Assembly: GCA_019638625.1 (NCBI GenBank)
Contig: JAHBTK010000006.1
Coordinates: 62,001-126,000 of the forward strand
DNA: 64,000 bases
Direction of reading: 5' to 3'
Origin: Chitinophagaceae bacterium
Lineage (GTDB): Bacteria; Bacteroidota; Bacteroidia; Chitinophagales; Chitinophagaceae
This document shows, piece by piece, positions 26,689 through 33,934 of this stretch. How positions within the stretch are numbered: the stretch's first letter is position 1; each line of letters starts with the position of its first letter. The position numbers and the translations under genes were made by a program. Below the pieces are notes generated by a model, which ran no database searches, was not told the origin of the DNA, and was given only the letters and a program-made list of their open reading frames with translations.

Positions 26689-28260
26689 CTAAATAATATT
26701 CAACATCTTCTGCGTAGCCTTTATCGCCGAAACCGTTTGATCGCTGTCAAGGCCGCGGGTTTTAAATTCCTTATTATTATGCCGCCAGGTAATTACTGTT
26801 TCGCATAATGCATCACTCTTACCTCCGGGCGGTATTCTGACAGCATAATCGGTCAGCACAGGTAATTCCATCTTCCTTTGCTTATATACTTTCTTCAAAG
26901 CATTCATAAACGCGTCATATTGTCCATCACCCTGTGCGTGTTCCTCATAAGAATCACCCTGAACGGTAACCCTTACCGTTGCAGAAGGATGCATGCTTTT
27001 AGAATGAGTGAGCACATAGTTATCAATGCTCACCTTATCTTCAATCGCGTTATCGAGTATGTCTGATATGATATATGGCAGATCAGCCTGTGTTACCACC
27101 TCTTTTCTGTCACCCAACTCAATAATGCGTTGTGTAACTTTTTTAAGATCTTTATCGGAAAGCTGAATACCCAACTGCTGCAGGTTATTTTCAATATTGG
27201 CTTTGCCGCTCGTTTTACCCAGGGCATATTTACGCTGGCGACCAAAACGCTCCGGCATCAGGTCGCTGAAATACAATTTGTTCTTCTTGTCGCCATCCGC
27301 ATGTATGCCGGCGGTTTGTGTAAACACATTTTCTCCGACAACAGGTTTATTGGCAGGAATACGAAAACCGGAAAAAGTTTCTACCAGTTTGCTTACGCTG
27401 TATAATGATTTTTCTACCACAGATGTTTGAATACCCGGCATGAAATCATTCAGCACGGCAATGGCACTGGCAAGGGGTGCATTACCCGCTCTTTCGCCCA
27501 TACCGTTTACGGTGAGATGCAAACCATGCGCACCGGCTTTTACTGCTTCCAGTACATTAGCTGTGCCTAGGTCATAATCATTATGCCCGTGAAAATCAAA
27601 ATGTATATCAGGGTAGCGTTGTGTAATGGAAGATACGAACTCATACACCTCCGAAGGGATCAATATACCCAGTGTATCGGGAAGCATCACCCTTTTTACA
27701 GGTTGTGTAGCAAGGAAATCAAGATACTGGAACACATAATCAGGTGAGTGGCGCATGCCATTGCTCCAGTCTTCGAGATATACATTGGTTTCAATACCTT
27801 TCTTTTTAGCGAGCGCTATCACTGCCGCTATATCCGCGAAATGCTGTTCAGGCTTTTTCTTTAATTGATGTGTAAGATGGTTAAGCGATCCCTTCGTTAA
27901 CAGGTTCATCACTTTGGCGCCGGCTTTCTGCATCCACTCAATAGATGTACTGCCATCTACAAAAGTAAGTACCTCCACTTTGTTTAAAAGATGATTTGCT
28001 TTAGCCCAGGCTGTAATTTTTTTTACCGCATCAAATTCTCCTTCCGATACACGGGCAGAAGCGATCTCAATACGATCAACCTTTACTTCAGTGAGCAATA
28101 ATTGCGCTATCGTTAATTTTTCTGAAGCTGAAAAAGACACACCACTGGTTTGTTCACCATCGCGCAGGGTAGTATCCATTATTTCAACGTATCGTGCCTC
28201 TCCCCCAACCCCTCTCCTAAGGAGAGAGGAGTTGGAACCTGTTTTATCTTGAGATGTCAT
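26689..28260 (-). CDS. 2-isopropylmalate synthase / (R)-citramalate synthase family
   Basis: Acetyl-CoA condensing enzyme of 523 residues: TIM barrel with EIMDTTLRDGEQTSG, FHGHNDYDLGTAN metal site, NGMGERAGNAPL, FTQTAGIHADGDKK, then a LeuA-type allosteric dimer domain with GDGQYDAFMNALKKV and VRIPPGGKSDALCET. The second half strongly resembles, from memory, the Leptospira-type citramalate synthase (CimA), which condenses pyruvate with acetyl-CoA. This would make the operon a 2-oxobutyrate/isoleucine route using LeuCDB; a classical leuA role is not excluded. The first ~23 residues (SSLLRRGVGGEARY) are coded by an inserted palindromic repeat, not by the enzyme fold. Confidence 0.88.
   Translation of the reverse strand: MTSQDKTGSNSSLLRRGVGGEARYVEIMDTTLRDGEQTSGVSFSASEKLTIAQLLLTEVKVDRIEIASARVSEGEFDAVKKITAWAKANHLLNKVEVLTFVDGSTSIEWMQKAGAKVMNLLTKGSLNHLTHQLKKKPEQHFADIAAVIALAKKKGIETNVYLEDWSNGMRHSPDYVFQYLDFLATQPVKRVMLPDTLGILIPSEVYEFVSSITQRYPDIHFDFHGHNDYDLGTANVLEAVKAGAHGLHLTVNGMGERAGNAPLASAIAVLNDFMPGIQTSVVEKSLYSVSKLVETFSGFRIPANKPVVGENVFTQTAGIHADGDKKNKLYFSDLMPERFGRQRKYALGKTSGKANIENNLQQLGIQLSDKDLKKVTQRIIELGDRKEVVTQADLPYIISDILDNAIEDKVSIDNYVLTHSKSMHPSATVRVTVQGDSYEEHAQGDGQYDAFMNALKKVYKQRKMELPVLTDYAVRIPPGGKSDALCETVITWRHNNKEFKTRGLDSDQTVSAIKATQKMLNII
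28196..28236. repeat. Palindromic intergenic-type repeat inside the synthase 5' coding end
   Basis: Contains CTCCCCCAACCCCTCTCC and its partial complement GGAGAGAGGAGTTGG, with a short hairpin CTCTCCT/AGGAGAG. It belongs to the C-rich dispersed palindromes common in Bacteroidota genomes. Here it lies within the frame just after the ATG and encodes LLRRGVGGEA. It implies insertion at the very start of the gene, with the frame kept. Confidence 0.65.
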
Positions 28261-28280
28261 CTTATTGTAAGAGATTTAAT

Positions 28281-28316
28281 AAGCCCTTCCCCATTGGGAA
28301 GGGTTGGGATGGGCTT
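28281..28316. repeat. Palindromic repeat in leuD/synthase spacer
   Basis: CCCTTCCC (28284-28291) pairs with GGGAAGGG (28296-28303), nested in an outer AAGCCC/GGGCTT pair (28281-28286 and 28311-28316), followed by T6. It is a REP-like intergenic palindrome; it might also attenuate or stabilise the polycistronic mRNA. Confidence 0.6.
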
Positions 28317-28318
28317 TT

Positions 28319-28915
28319 TTAGTACAAACTTTTTTCAGCAAAAGATTCAATATCGCTTTTCATGGCCTGCAGGTAATCAATATCATCATAACCATTCATC
28401 AGGTTATGCTTTTTATAACCATTTATATCGAATTTTTCACTTTCGCCTGTTGCCAGTATGGTGATGGATTGTTCAGGAAGGTTTATTTCAATCTGCGTGC
28501 CGGGATCGGCTTCAATAGCTTTAAATATCCTGTCAAGAAAACCTTCACTAACAGTTACCGGCAGGATACCAATATTTAAAGAATTTCCTTTAAAGATATC
28601 TGCAAAAAAGCTGGATACTACCGCACGAAAACCATAATCGTATATTGCCCAGGCAGCATGTTCACGGCTGCTGCCGCTGCCAAAATTCTTTCCGCCAATT
28701 AAAATTTTCCCGGCATATATAGGATTATTCAACACAAAATCTTTCTTCGGTGTATCATCACTGTTGTATCTCCAGTCGCGGAAAAGATTATCACCGAAAC
28801 CCTTGCGTTCAGTTGCTTTTAAAAAACGTGCCGGGATGATCTGGTCTGTATCCACATTTTCAATCGGCATCGGAACCGCCGTACTTCTTAATACTGTGAA
28901 TTTATCGTAAGCCAT
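28319..28915 (-). CDS. leuD: 3-isopropylmalate dehydratase small subunit
   Basis: Small (swivelling) subunit of isopropylmalate isomerase, 198 residues. Diagnostic segments are TAVPMPIENVDTDQIIPARF at the N terminus, IGGKNFGSGSSREHAAWAI, and SFADIFKGNSLNIGILP-like text after it (SSFFADIFKGNSLNIGILP). It pairs with LeuC upstream but is separated from it by the PIN/antitoxin genes. Confidence 0.96.
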   Translation of the reverse strand: MAYDKFTVLRSTAVPMPIENVDTDQIIPARFLKATERKGFGDNLFRDWRYNSDDTPKKDFVLNNPIYAGKILIGGKNFGSGSSREHAAWAIYDYGFRAVVSSFFADIFKGNSLNIGILPVTVSEGFLDRIFKAIEADPGTQIEINLPEQSITILATGESEKFDINGYKKHNLMNGYDDIDYLQAMKSDIESFAEKSLY

Positions 28916-28982
28916 GAGAAATTTTAGATTTTTATTTAAGTCGAAGAACTTCGTTAGTTTGTATAATTAATTGTTTGTTTTT

Positions 28983-29363
28983 CTATTTAATTCCAGTCTG
29001 CAACTTCTTATCTCCACTCCATAATTTAGTATTTAACTCCAAAGCCAACGCAATAAAAGGCGTATCTTTTTCATCTATCTGTTTTGTAAGTTCAAATGCT
29101 TTCTTCCAATTTGTTTGCGATATTAAATCTTCCGAAATAAAGTTCATTGAGCTATAAATTATGTCTTTCAACATTGATACTTCGGAAGTTGAAAGTTTTG
29201 AATAACGTTTAATTTTTTCTTCGTATTTATCTAACTCATATTTCATCATTTCAGGTGCACAAAATTGAAATTTATTTGATACATCTATGAGAATTTCTCC
29301 AATAACAGAAGATGGATTTAACAATGCACTAAATACAATATTGCTATCAACAACAAGAATCAT
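28983..29363 (-). CDS. PIN-domain toxin (putative VapC-like endoribonuclease)
   Basis: PIN-fold protein that probably cleaves RNA. The first acidic residue lies in MILVVDSNIVFSALL; Glu in CAPEMMKYELDK, then EKDTPFIALALELNTKLWSGDKKL gives the remaining acidic residues. The frame extends to 29396, but ATG at 29363 gives the standard PIN start and overlaps the upstream gene's stop in ATGA. About 126 residues. Together with the upstream 67-residue gene it forms a type II toxin-antitoxin pair inserted between leuC and leuD. Confidence 0.87.
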   Translation of the reverse strand: MILVVDSNIVFSALLNPSSVIGEILIDVSNKFQFCAPEMMKYELDKYEEKIKRYSKLSTSEVSMLKDIIYSSMNFISEDLISQTNWKKAFELTKQIDEKDTPFIALALELNTKLWSGDKKLQTGIK

Positions 29364-29563
29364 TTTATAAAACGTTTCTTGTTTTGTACCCACCATTTTG
29401 ATTTCAACTCATCTGAAAGTTTTTCAATTTGTTTTTCTGTGGCTTTGCTTTTTTTTATCACTCTTTCATATTTTAAAAGATTGACGACCCTCTGCAAACT
29501 GAAAATATCTGTATCAGGGGGTAATCTGAATAAGATTTCTTTAGATGTCCTCTCTATAATCAT
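29360..29563 (-). CDS. Putative antitoxin of the PIN module
   Basis: A 67-residue protein upstream of, and overlapping by four bases (ATGA), the PIN gene. Such coupling is typical of antitoxin-toxin order. The N-terminal half has a strand-like start (MIIERTSKEILFRLPPDTD) and a helix-rich part, with a basic C terminus (SKWWVQNKKRFIK) that could contact the toxin. Same-family assignment is not possible by eye; the antitoxin role is inferred from position and size. Confidence 0.75.
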   Translation of the reverse strand: MIIERTSKEILFRLPPDTDIFSLQRVVNLLKYERVIKKSKATEKQIEKLSDELKSKWWVQNKKRFIK

Positions 29564-29622
29564 GATAAAATTTTAAATTTGAACTACTGATAGCTCATGG
29601 CTCAAAACTCACAGCAATAACC

Positions 29623-31035
29623 TTAGACCTCATTCAACAGTTCCCTCGGATCCGTTACCACTCCTGTAACCGCCACTGCCGCCGCCACATAAGGGCTGGC
29701 GAGCAGGGTACGTGCGCCCGGGCCCTGACGGCCTTCAAAATTCCTGTTGCTTGTGCTCACTGCATATTTACCCGCGGGAATTTTATCATCATTCATTGCC
29801 AGACAGGCGGAGCAACCCGGTTGCCTTAATTCAAAACCTGCTTCTTTAAGAATATCCAATATGCCTTCCTTCTTTATCTGTTCTTCTACAATATGCGAAC
29901 CGGGCACTAACCATGCAGTGATATTATCCGCTTTTTTCCTGCCTTTTACCACTTTGGCAAATGCACGGAAATCTTCTATACGTCCATTGGTGCAGCTTCC
30001 TAAAAACACATAATCTATTTTTTTACCGAGAAGGGGCTGACCTTCCTGAAAATCCATATAAGCCAGGGATTTTTTGTAAGAAGCCTCTCCATCCTTAACT
30101 TCTGTAGCTTTGGGAATAGAATGCGTAATGCCGGTTCCCAGGCCCGGATTGGTACCATAAGTGATCTGCGGTTCTATATTCGCTGCATCAAAAACCAGTT
30201 CTTTATCAAACACTGTTCCATCATCTGTTTTCAATGTTTTCCAGTAAGCCAGCGCCTTATCCCAGGCTTCTCCTTTGGGCGCTTTATCTCTGCCTTTTAC
30301 ATAATTGAAAGTAGTTTCATCAGGAGCGATCATGCCGCCGCGGGCACCCATTTCAATACTCATATTACAAACCGTCATACGGCCTTCCATGCTCATATTT
30401 TCAAATACTTCGCCGGCATATTCGCAGAAATAGCCTGTAGCGCCACTTGCCGTGATCTGGGATATCATATATAAAGCCACATCTTTGGGCAGCACCCCTT
30501 TCCCTAATTTACCATTGATGGTAATGCGCATTTTCTTTGGCTTGGGCTGCATGATACATTGTGATGCCAACACCATTTCTACCTCTGAAGTACCAATACC
30601 GAAAGCAATACAGCCAAAAGCGCCGTGAGTAGATGTATGCGAGTCGCCGCAAACTATTGTCATGCCCGGCAGCGTAATCCCGTTTTCAGGTCCCACCACA
30701 TGCACGATACCATTTTTAGGACTGCCTAACGCCCAAATGGAAATACCATATTTTTCAGCATTGCTGGAAAGAGCAGCCAACTGTTTTGCAGAAAGCGGGT
30801 CTTTAACAGGCTGATCCTGGTTGATGGTCGGCGTGTTATGGTCTGCAGTGGCAAACGTGCGCTGAGGGTATAAAACCGGGATACGACGAGTTTCAATTCC
30901 AAGGAAAGCCACAGGGCTGGTGACCTCATGAATAAAATGACGGTCAATAAACAATACATCAGGCCCATCAGGGATGCTCCTCACCACATGGGCGTCCCAA
31001 ACTTTGTCAAACAGGGATGCTGGCTTGTTACTCAT
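29623..31035 (-). CDS. leuC: 3-isopropylmalate dehydratase large subunit
   Basis: [4Fe-4S] aconitase-family subunit, 470 residues, isomerising 2- to 3-isopropylmalate (and citramalate to methylmalate). Signatures are SLFDKVWDAHVV, FIDRHFIHEVTSPVAF, VCGDSHTSTHGAFG, the cluster Cys in FLGSCTNGRIEDF, and QPGCSACLAMNDDKIPAG with FEGRQGPGARTLLASP. It is the first gene of the operon leuC-(antitoxin-toxin)-leuD-synthase-(GxxExxY)-leuB. Confidence 0.97.
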   Translation of the reverse strand: MSNKPASLFDKVWDAHVVRSIPDGPDVLFIDRHFIHEVTSPVAFLGIETRRIPVLYPQRTFATADHNTPTINQDQPVKDPLSAKQLAALSSNAEKYGISIWALGSPKNGIVHVVGPENGITLPGMTIVCGDSHTSTHGAFGCIAFGIGTSEVEMVLASQCIMQPKPKKMRITINGKLGKGVLPKDVALYMISQITASGATGYFCEYAGEVFENMSMEGRMTVCNMSIEMGARGGMIAPDETTFNYVKGRDKAPKGEAWDKALAYWKTLKTDDGTVFDKELVFDAANIEPQITYGTNPGLGTGITHSIPKATEVKDGEASYKKSLAYMDFQEGQPLLGKKIDYVFLGSCTNGRIEDFRAFAKVVKGRKKADNITAWLVPGSHIVEEQIKKEGILDILKEAGFELRQPGCSACLAMNDDKIPAGKYAVSTSNRNFEGRQGPGARTLLASPYVAAAVAVTGVVTDPRELLNEV

Positions 31036-31363
31036 AGCTGAATAAGTTTTAAGAGAGGCGCAAATTTCCTAAATATTAACCAGATAATAATATTTTATTT
31101 TGGCTTATTTAGGAAGAATAAGCGTGAAAATCAAGTGTAAAGCTAACGATTGTTTGCGTTTTTAGAAGAAATTTGGCTTTCTGAGAGGTATAGAATTAAA
31201 ATATGTGCCGAAGTTAATAATTTAAACTCATAGAAATCACCGAGATGCCTGCCCCGATACATTCTCCGCCATAGTTACCTTAGCTTCTGTTGCTGGCATA
31301 CCCGGCACATGGCTACGCCGCGTACCGGGCAACGACGAAGCTACCGGAACACCCAACATTGAC
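31036..31363. other. Leader/promoter region upstream of leuC
   Basis: Spacer between leuC and the arginine decarboxylase terminator. It must hold the leu-operon promoter but no clear TTG/TAnnTTTG pair was found in the minus direction. Its distal part holds a long imperfect inverted repeat described separately. Confidence 0.4.
31281..31343. repeat. Long imperfect inverted repeat upstream of leuC
   Basis: Nested complementary arms: TAGCTTC 31281-31287 with GAAGCTA 31337-31343; GTTGC 31289-31293 with GCAAC 31329-31333; CCCGG 31301-31305 with CCGGG 31325-31329. It could be a folded RNA or a dispersed palindrome. It is GC-rich against an AT-rich surrounding. Confidence 0.5.
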
Positions 31364-31406
31364 AAAATATTAAGTGGCTGGTATTCTACCAGCCACTTAA
31401 TATTTT
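31364..31406 (-). terminator. Rho-independent terminator after arginine decarboxylase gene
   Basis: Perfect 20-bp stem (31364-31383 with 31387-31406, core TTAAGTGGCTGGTA) and a 3-base loop, just 15 bp past the stop of the minus-strand decarboxylase. A/T runs on both sides allow action in either direction. Confidence 0.8.
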
Positions 31407-31420
31407 TCATAATCCGAGAA

Positions 31421-32821
31421 TTATTTGATATACCCTAGTATCTTCAGCATGCTCTGTGCGGACTGTTCTTTCGCATACAGCCAGTCCACCAGCTTGCCGT
31501 TTTTGTCGTATTCCACGATCACATGTTTGGGAGACGGTATCAGGCAGTGCTTGATACCACCGTATCCACTGATCTGATCCTGATAAGCACCGGTATGAAA
31601 GAAACCAAGCACCAATGGTTCTCCATTGGTTATTTTGGGAAGAAATACTTCATTGATATGCTCTTCGGAGTCGTAATAATCATGACTGTCGCAGGTCATA
31701 CCCCCCAACACTACCCGCTGGTATTCCTCGTCCCACTTATTAATGGGTAATAGCAGGAACCGCTCCCCTATTCCCCAGGTATCCGGCAGGGTGGTAATAA
31801 AAGAAGAGTCGATCATATACCAGGTTTCCCGGTCATTCTGTACCTTCTGCGCTATCACGCTGTAAATGTGCGCCATACTTTCGCCCACCGTGAAACTGCC
31901 GAACTCAGTATAGATATTGGGCATAGGCACTTTAGCCTTCTTGCACGCACTTTTAATATTCCTGACGATCTCGTTTATCATAAACTGGTAGTCGTACTCG
32001 AAACCCAGTGAATGTTTGATGGGGAAACCGCCCCCTATGTTAATAGAGTCCAGTTCGGGACAGATCTTTTTGAGCTGGCAGTACAGGTGAATTATTTTGT
32101 TCAGCTCGCTCCAGTAGTAGATATCATCCTTGATCCCCTTGTTCAGGAAGATATGCAGCATTTTCAGTTGGAACTTATGTTCATTTCCCTCAATATTGTC
32201 TACATAAAACTCCAGGATGTCTTTGGAACGGATGCCCAGACGGGAGGTGTAAAAAGGAAAATTAGGCTCCTCTTCCGCCGCCACCCGGATACCCAGTTTG
32301 AACGGCACTTTCACCGATTTGCGATAAGCATCCAACTCCGCCTTGTTGTCCAGTACGGGAATCACATTTTTAAACCCGGTATTCAGCAGGCGGGCAATAC
32401 GGGAAGTATAATTCTTCTGCTTGAAACCGTTGCAGATGATATGAATATCCTTCGTGATCTTTCTTTTTTCGTACAGCCGGTTGATGATCTCAATGTCGTA
32501 GGCATAGGAGGTTTCCAGGTGAATGTCATGGCTTAAAGCCTCCTCCACCACAAAGGAAAAGTGAGAGCTTTTGGTGCAATAGCAATAGAAATATTTCCCT
32601 TCATATTTATGCTTTTTAAAGGCATTTTTGAACATTTCTTTTGCCTTACTGATCTGCATACCTATTTTGGGCAGATAGGTAAGCTTCATGGGCGTACCAT
32701 ACTTATCAATCAATGCTTTAAGGTCCAGACCGTTAAAGCGCAGGTAACCATCCTGTACATCAAAACCTTCCTGTGGAAAATAGAAAGTCTGTTTTACAAG
32801 GTCGGTATAAGTATTGTTCAT
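31421..32821 (-). CDS. speA: Arginine decarboxylase (alanine-racemase-fold, PLP-dependent)
   Basis: A 466-residue fold-type III PLP decarboxylase of the kind annotated as arginine decarboxylase in Bacteroidota; it would make agmatine for polyamine synthesis. The PLP Lys is in FYCYCTKSSHF (Lys84), the phosphate-binding glycines in INIGGGFPIKHS, and the active-site Cys in GGMTCDSHDYYDSE. The length and sequence differ from the ~650-residue E. coli SpeA. Diaminopimelate decarboxylase relatives are less likely. It is monocistronic, between its own terminator and rplT. Confidence 0.85.
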   Translation of the reverse strand: MNNTYTDLVKQTFYFPQEGFDVQDGYLRFNGLDLKALIDKYGTPMKLTYLPKIGMQISKAKEMFKNAFKKHKYEGKYFYCYCTKSSHFSFVVEEALSHDIHLETSYAYDIEIINRLYEKRKITKDIHIICNGFKQKNYTSRIARLLNTGFKNVIPVLDNKAELDAYRKSVKVPFKLGIRVAAEEEPNFPFYTSRLGIRSKDILEFYVDNIEGNEHKFQLKMLHIFLNKGIKDDIYYWSELNKIIHLYCQLKKICPELDSINIGGGFPIKHSLGFEYDYQFMINEIVRNIKSACKKAKVPMPNIYTEFGSFTVGESMAHIYSVIAQKVQNDRETWYMIDSSFITTLPDTWGIGERFLLLPINKWDEEYQRVVLGGMTCDSHDYYDSEEHINEVFLPKITNGEPLVLGFFHTGAYQDQISGYGGIKHCLIPSPKHVIVEYDKNGKLVDWLYAKEQSAQSMLKILGYIK

Positions 32822-32888
32822 TTTTTACCAGGAAATTATCAGTAAATAATAACGTGTAAAAATATCCTCAAAAACAGTATTCATCCAA

Positions 32889-32923
32889 TAAAAAACCGGT
32901 TGCGATCTATGGATCACTACCGG
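32889..32923 (-). terminator. Rho-independent terminator after rplT
   Basis: On the minus strand, stem CCGGTAGTGATC / GATCGCAACCGG (two mismatches, tetraloop) followed by a T-run (32889-32895), 49 bp beyond the rplT stop. Confidence 0.75.
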
Positions 32924-32971
32924 CATTTATTTTAAGTTCTGGATTGTTTCAACCCTTAACGAATTATGGTT

Positions 32972-33316
32972 CTATTTAACAGATGCAACCAGTCTTTTAA
33001 AGCTTTCAGGCTCATTCATTGCCAGGTCGGCCAGCACTTTTCTGTCCAGCCCCGCGTTTTTCTGGTTCAATTTATGAATGAATTCCGAATAGGTTAACCC
33101 TTCTTCGCGAACGGCCGCGTTGATACGGGCGATCCACAAAGAGCGGTATTCTCTTTTCTTTAATTTACGGCCCACATAGGCGTATGTCTGACCTTTCTCT
33201 ACTACGTTTTTGGCAACGGTATAAACATTTTTACGTTTGCCATAAAAGCCTTTGGCGGCTTTTAATATCTTTTTTCTGCGTGCCTTGGAAGCAACTGCAT
33301 TTACTGAACGAGGCAT
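32972..33316 (-). CDS. rplT: 50S ribosomal protein L20
   Basis: A 114-residue highly basic ribosomal protein binding 23S rRNA. It begins MPRSVNAVASKARRKKILKA and contains GFYGKRKNVYTVAKN and YRSLWIARINAAVREEGL, the standard L20 signature. It follows rpmI by 48 bp as its operon partner. Unusually, infC is not immediately upstream in this window. Confidence 0.98.
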   Translation of the reverse strand: MPRSVNAVASKARRKKILKAAKGFYGKRKNVYTVAKNVVEKGQTYAYVGRKLKKREYRSLWIARINAAVREEGLTYSEFIHKLNQKNAGLDRKVLADLAMNEPESFKRLVASVK

Positions 33317-33364
33317 ATCTGATTGGTTTTAAACGGACGAGTCCGCTACTGTTTTAAAAAATGA

Positions 33365-33562
33365 TTACTTTAAACGCAACAGGCGTTTTACAAAATCCAT
33401 ATTGGTTTTGTGCACCTCGCCAGTAATTCTCATGGCGCGTTTACGTTTTGTTGATTTTTTTGTCAGCAGGTGACGACGGAAAGATTTCTGATGGGTGATC
33501 TTACCTGTGGCGGTCACTTTAAACCTCTTCTTAGCGCTTGAATTGGTTTTTACCTTTGGCAT
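33365..33562 (-). CDS. rpmI: 50S ribosomal protein L35
   Basis: A 65-residue ribosomal protein starting MPKVKTNSSAKKRFKVTATG, with HLLTKKSTKRKRAMR following. The frame runs upstream to 33637, but those 25 residues are unlike L35, so ATG at 33562 is used. It is the first gene of rpmI-rplT and has a good Bacteroidota promoter upstream. Confidence 0.97.
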   Translation of the reverse strand: MPKVKTNSSAKKRFKVTATGKITHQKSFRRHLLTKKSTKRKRAMRITGEVHKTNMDFVKRLLRLK

Positions 33563-33674
33563 GGTAATAATTCTTATTGGGTTATACTCTTGGGGCGACC
33601 CTGAACAGACAGGATACTTATGGAGCCTTTGGAGCAAAATTCTGAAAACCAGACCCTTTCTTTTAAAAGGAGCG

Positions 33675-33706
33675 CAAAGATAGGCATAAATATCGAAATT
33701 TCACAA
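33675..33706 (-). promoter_or_regulatory. Promoter of rpmI-rplT
   Basis: On the minus strand a -33 TTG (33704-33706) and a -7 TATCTTTG (33675-33682) are separated by 21 bases, the Bacteroidota arrangement. Predicted start near 33669 leaves a leader of about 105 bases before rpmI. This is the cleanest promoter in the window. Confidence 0.7.
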
Positions 33707-33762
33707 GGTTTGCTAAAAAACATCCTGAATAAGCTGTTGGTTTCCAATCGCGGGTAGAAACT

Positions 33763-33934
33763 CCCGGGTAACCTGCAAGTAAAGCCAAAAACTGAGATAA
33801 CCGGATCGAAACCTTCAGATAATACGTAATATTGCAGCAGCCAGCCGGCAGGATATACTGTAACATATCATTTTATAACAACAAAACTCCGTAAAACCTG
33901 TTAATAATACAAAGTACCCAACCTTAGTACACCC
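33763..33934. other. Divergent spacer upstream of the DUF3857 genes
   Basis: Part of the 372-bp gap between rpmI and the DUF3857 gene. Apart from the rpmI promoter (33675-33706) nothing recognisable was found; no promoter match for the plus-strand gene. Confidence 0.35.

Noticed and set aside
33620..33757. 45-codon plus-strand frame antisense to the rpmI leader
   Set aside because: It overlaps the well-supported rpmI promoter on the other strand and has no recognisable similarity; likely chance.
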